From: Ascarosepion bandense
Lineage: Eukaryota; Mollusca; Cephalopoda; Sepiida; Sepiidae
Direction: 5' to 3'
Length of the DNA stretch: 64,000 nucleotides
NCBI GenBank assembly: GCA_037127315.1
Contig: JBBBDQ010000446.1
Coordinates: 1-64,000 of the forward strand
The notes under the pieces were generated by a model. The model worked only from the letters and a program-made list of their open reading frames with translations, had not been told where the DNA came from and ran no database searches. Both the position numbers and the translations under genes were made by a program. Below, in pieces: positions 63,950 to 64,000 of this stretch (within the stretch, counting starts at the first letter, position 1; each line of letters opens with the position of its first letter).

Positions 63950-64000
<51 letters not shown>
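63950..64000. repeat. (AT)n microsatellite at window edge
   Basis: Pure AT tract to the end of the window. Confidence 0.95.

Overview
This 64 kb window looks like intergenic DNA from a large, repeat-choked animal genome. I found no host protein-coding gene I would defend. Almost everything recognisable is a decayed mobile element, a satellite, or a microsatellite. The mix (many (AT)n, GATA/TATC, TTTC and GAA tracts, tRNA-derived SINEs with clear target duplications, RTE-like and Jockey-like LINEs, Penelope-like elements, Helitrons, Tc1/mariner and piggyBac-type MITEs, 5S-derived units) suggests a lophotrochozoan. A cephalopod mollusc such as an octopus is my best guess, but that is inference, not proof.

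Layout. 0-10 kb: a Tc1-like element with long inverted repeats, a foldback element, a minus-strand Penelope-like element (RT tail plus GIY-YIG endonuclease), a Helitron, an RTE reverse-transcriptase scrap and a palindromic element. 10-19 kb: two minus-strand Jockey-like LINE copies separated by TATC/TG/TTTC arrays. 18.7-25.5 kb: piggyBac-type MITEs, a ~190-201 bp satellite mixed with LINE tails, and a long GATA array. 25.5-31.7 kb: a second Penelope-type endonuclease fragment, a 107 bp satellite, an inverted tRNA-Leu-like SINE pair, a large palindrome and a second copy of the first Penelope family. 32-38 kb: RTE fragments, a second Helitron, SINEs, a palindromic family and a GAA array. 38.6-45.8 kb: an endonuclease-tailed LINE fragment, mariner and Tc1 remnants, a SINE with a 117 bp satellite, and several ribozyme-like motifs. 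46-51 kb: local duplications around an unrecognised ORF. 51-64 kb: nested SINEs, RTE copies, a 5S-derived pair, a solo LTR, the 117 bp satellite array, further SINEs and a Helitron end.

The observation most worth following is a set of hammerhead-ribozyme-like motifs. Reading by eye, I find the core CUGANGA - hairpin - GAA(A), with outer strands that pair as helix I and an inner segment that pairs (or is self-complementary) as helix III, in at least five sequence-unrelated repeat families: 45.71-45.77 kb, 45.11-45.16 kb directly behind a tRNA-like SINE head, 5.76-5.83 kb, a four-copy family (2.70, 2.96, 7.27 and 45.37 kb), and the leader of the Penelope-like family (4.27, 31.0 and 44.9 kb). 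More degenerate versions lie in head-to-head palindromic elements at 8.8, 28.8-29.1 and 35.8-36.1 kb. Hammerheads are known in Penelope-like elements and some SINEs. The density, the number of families and the repeated palindromic arrangement here are unusual. All coordinates and pairings come from manual reading; no covariance model or folding program was run.
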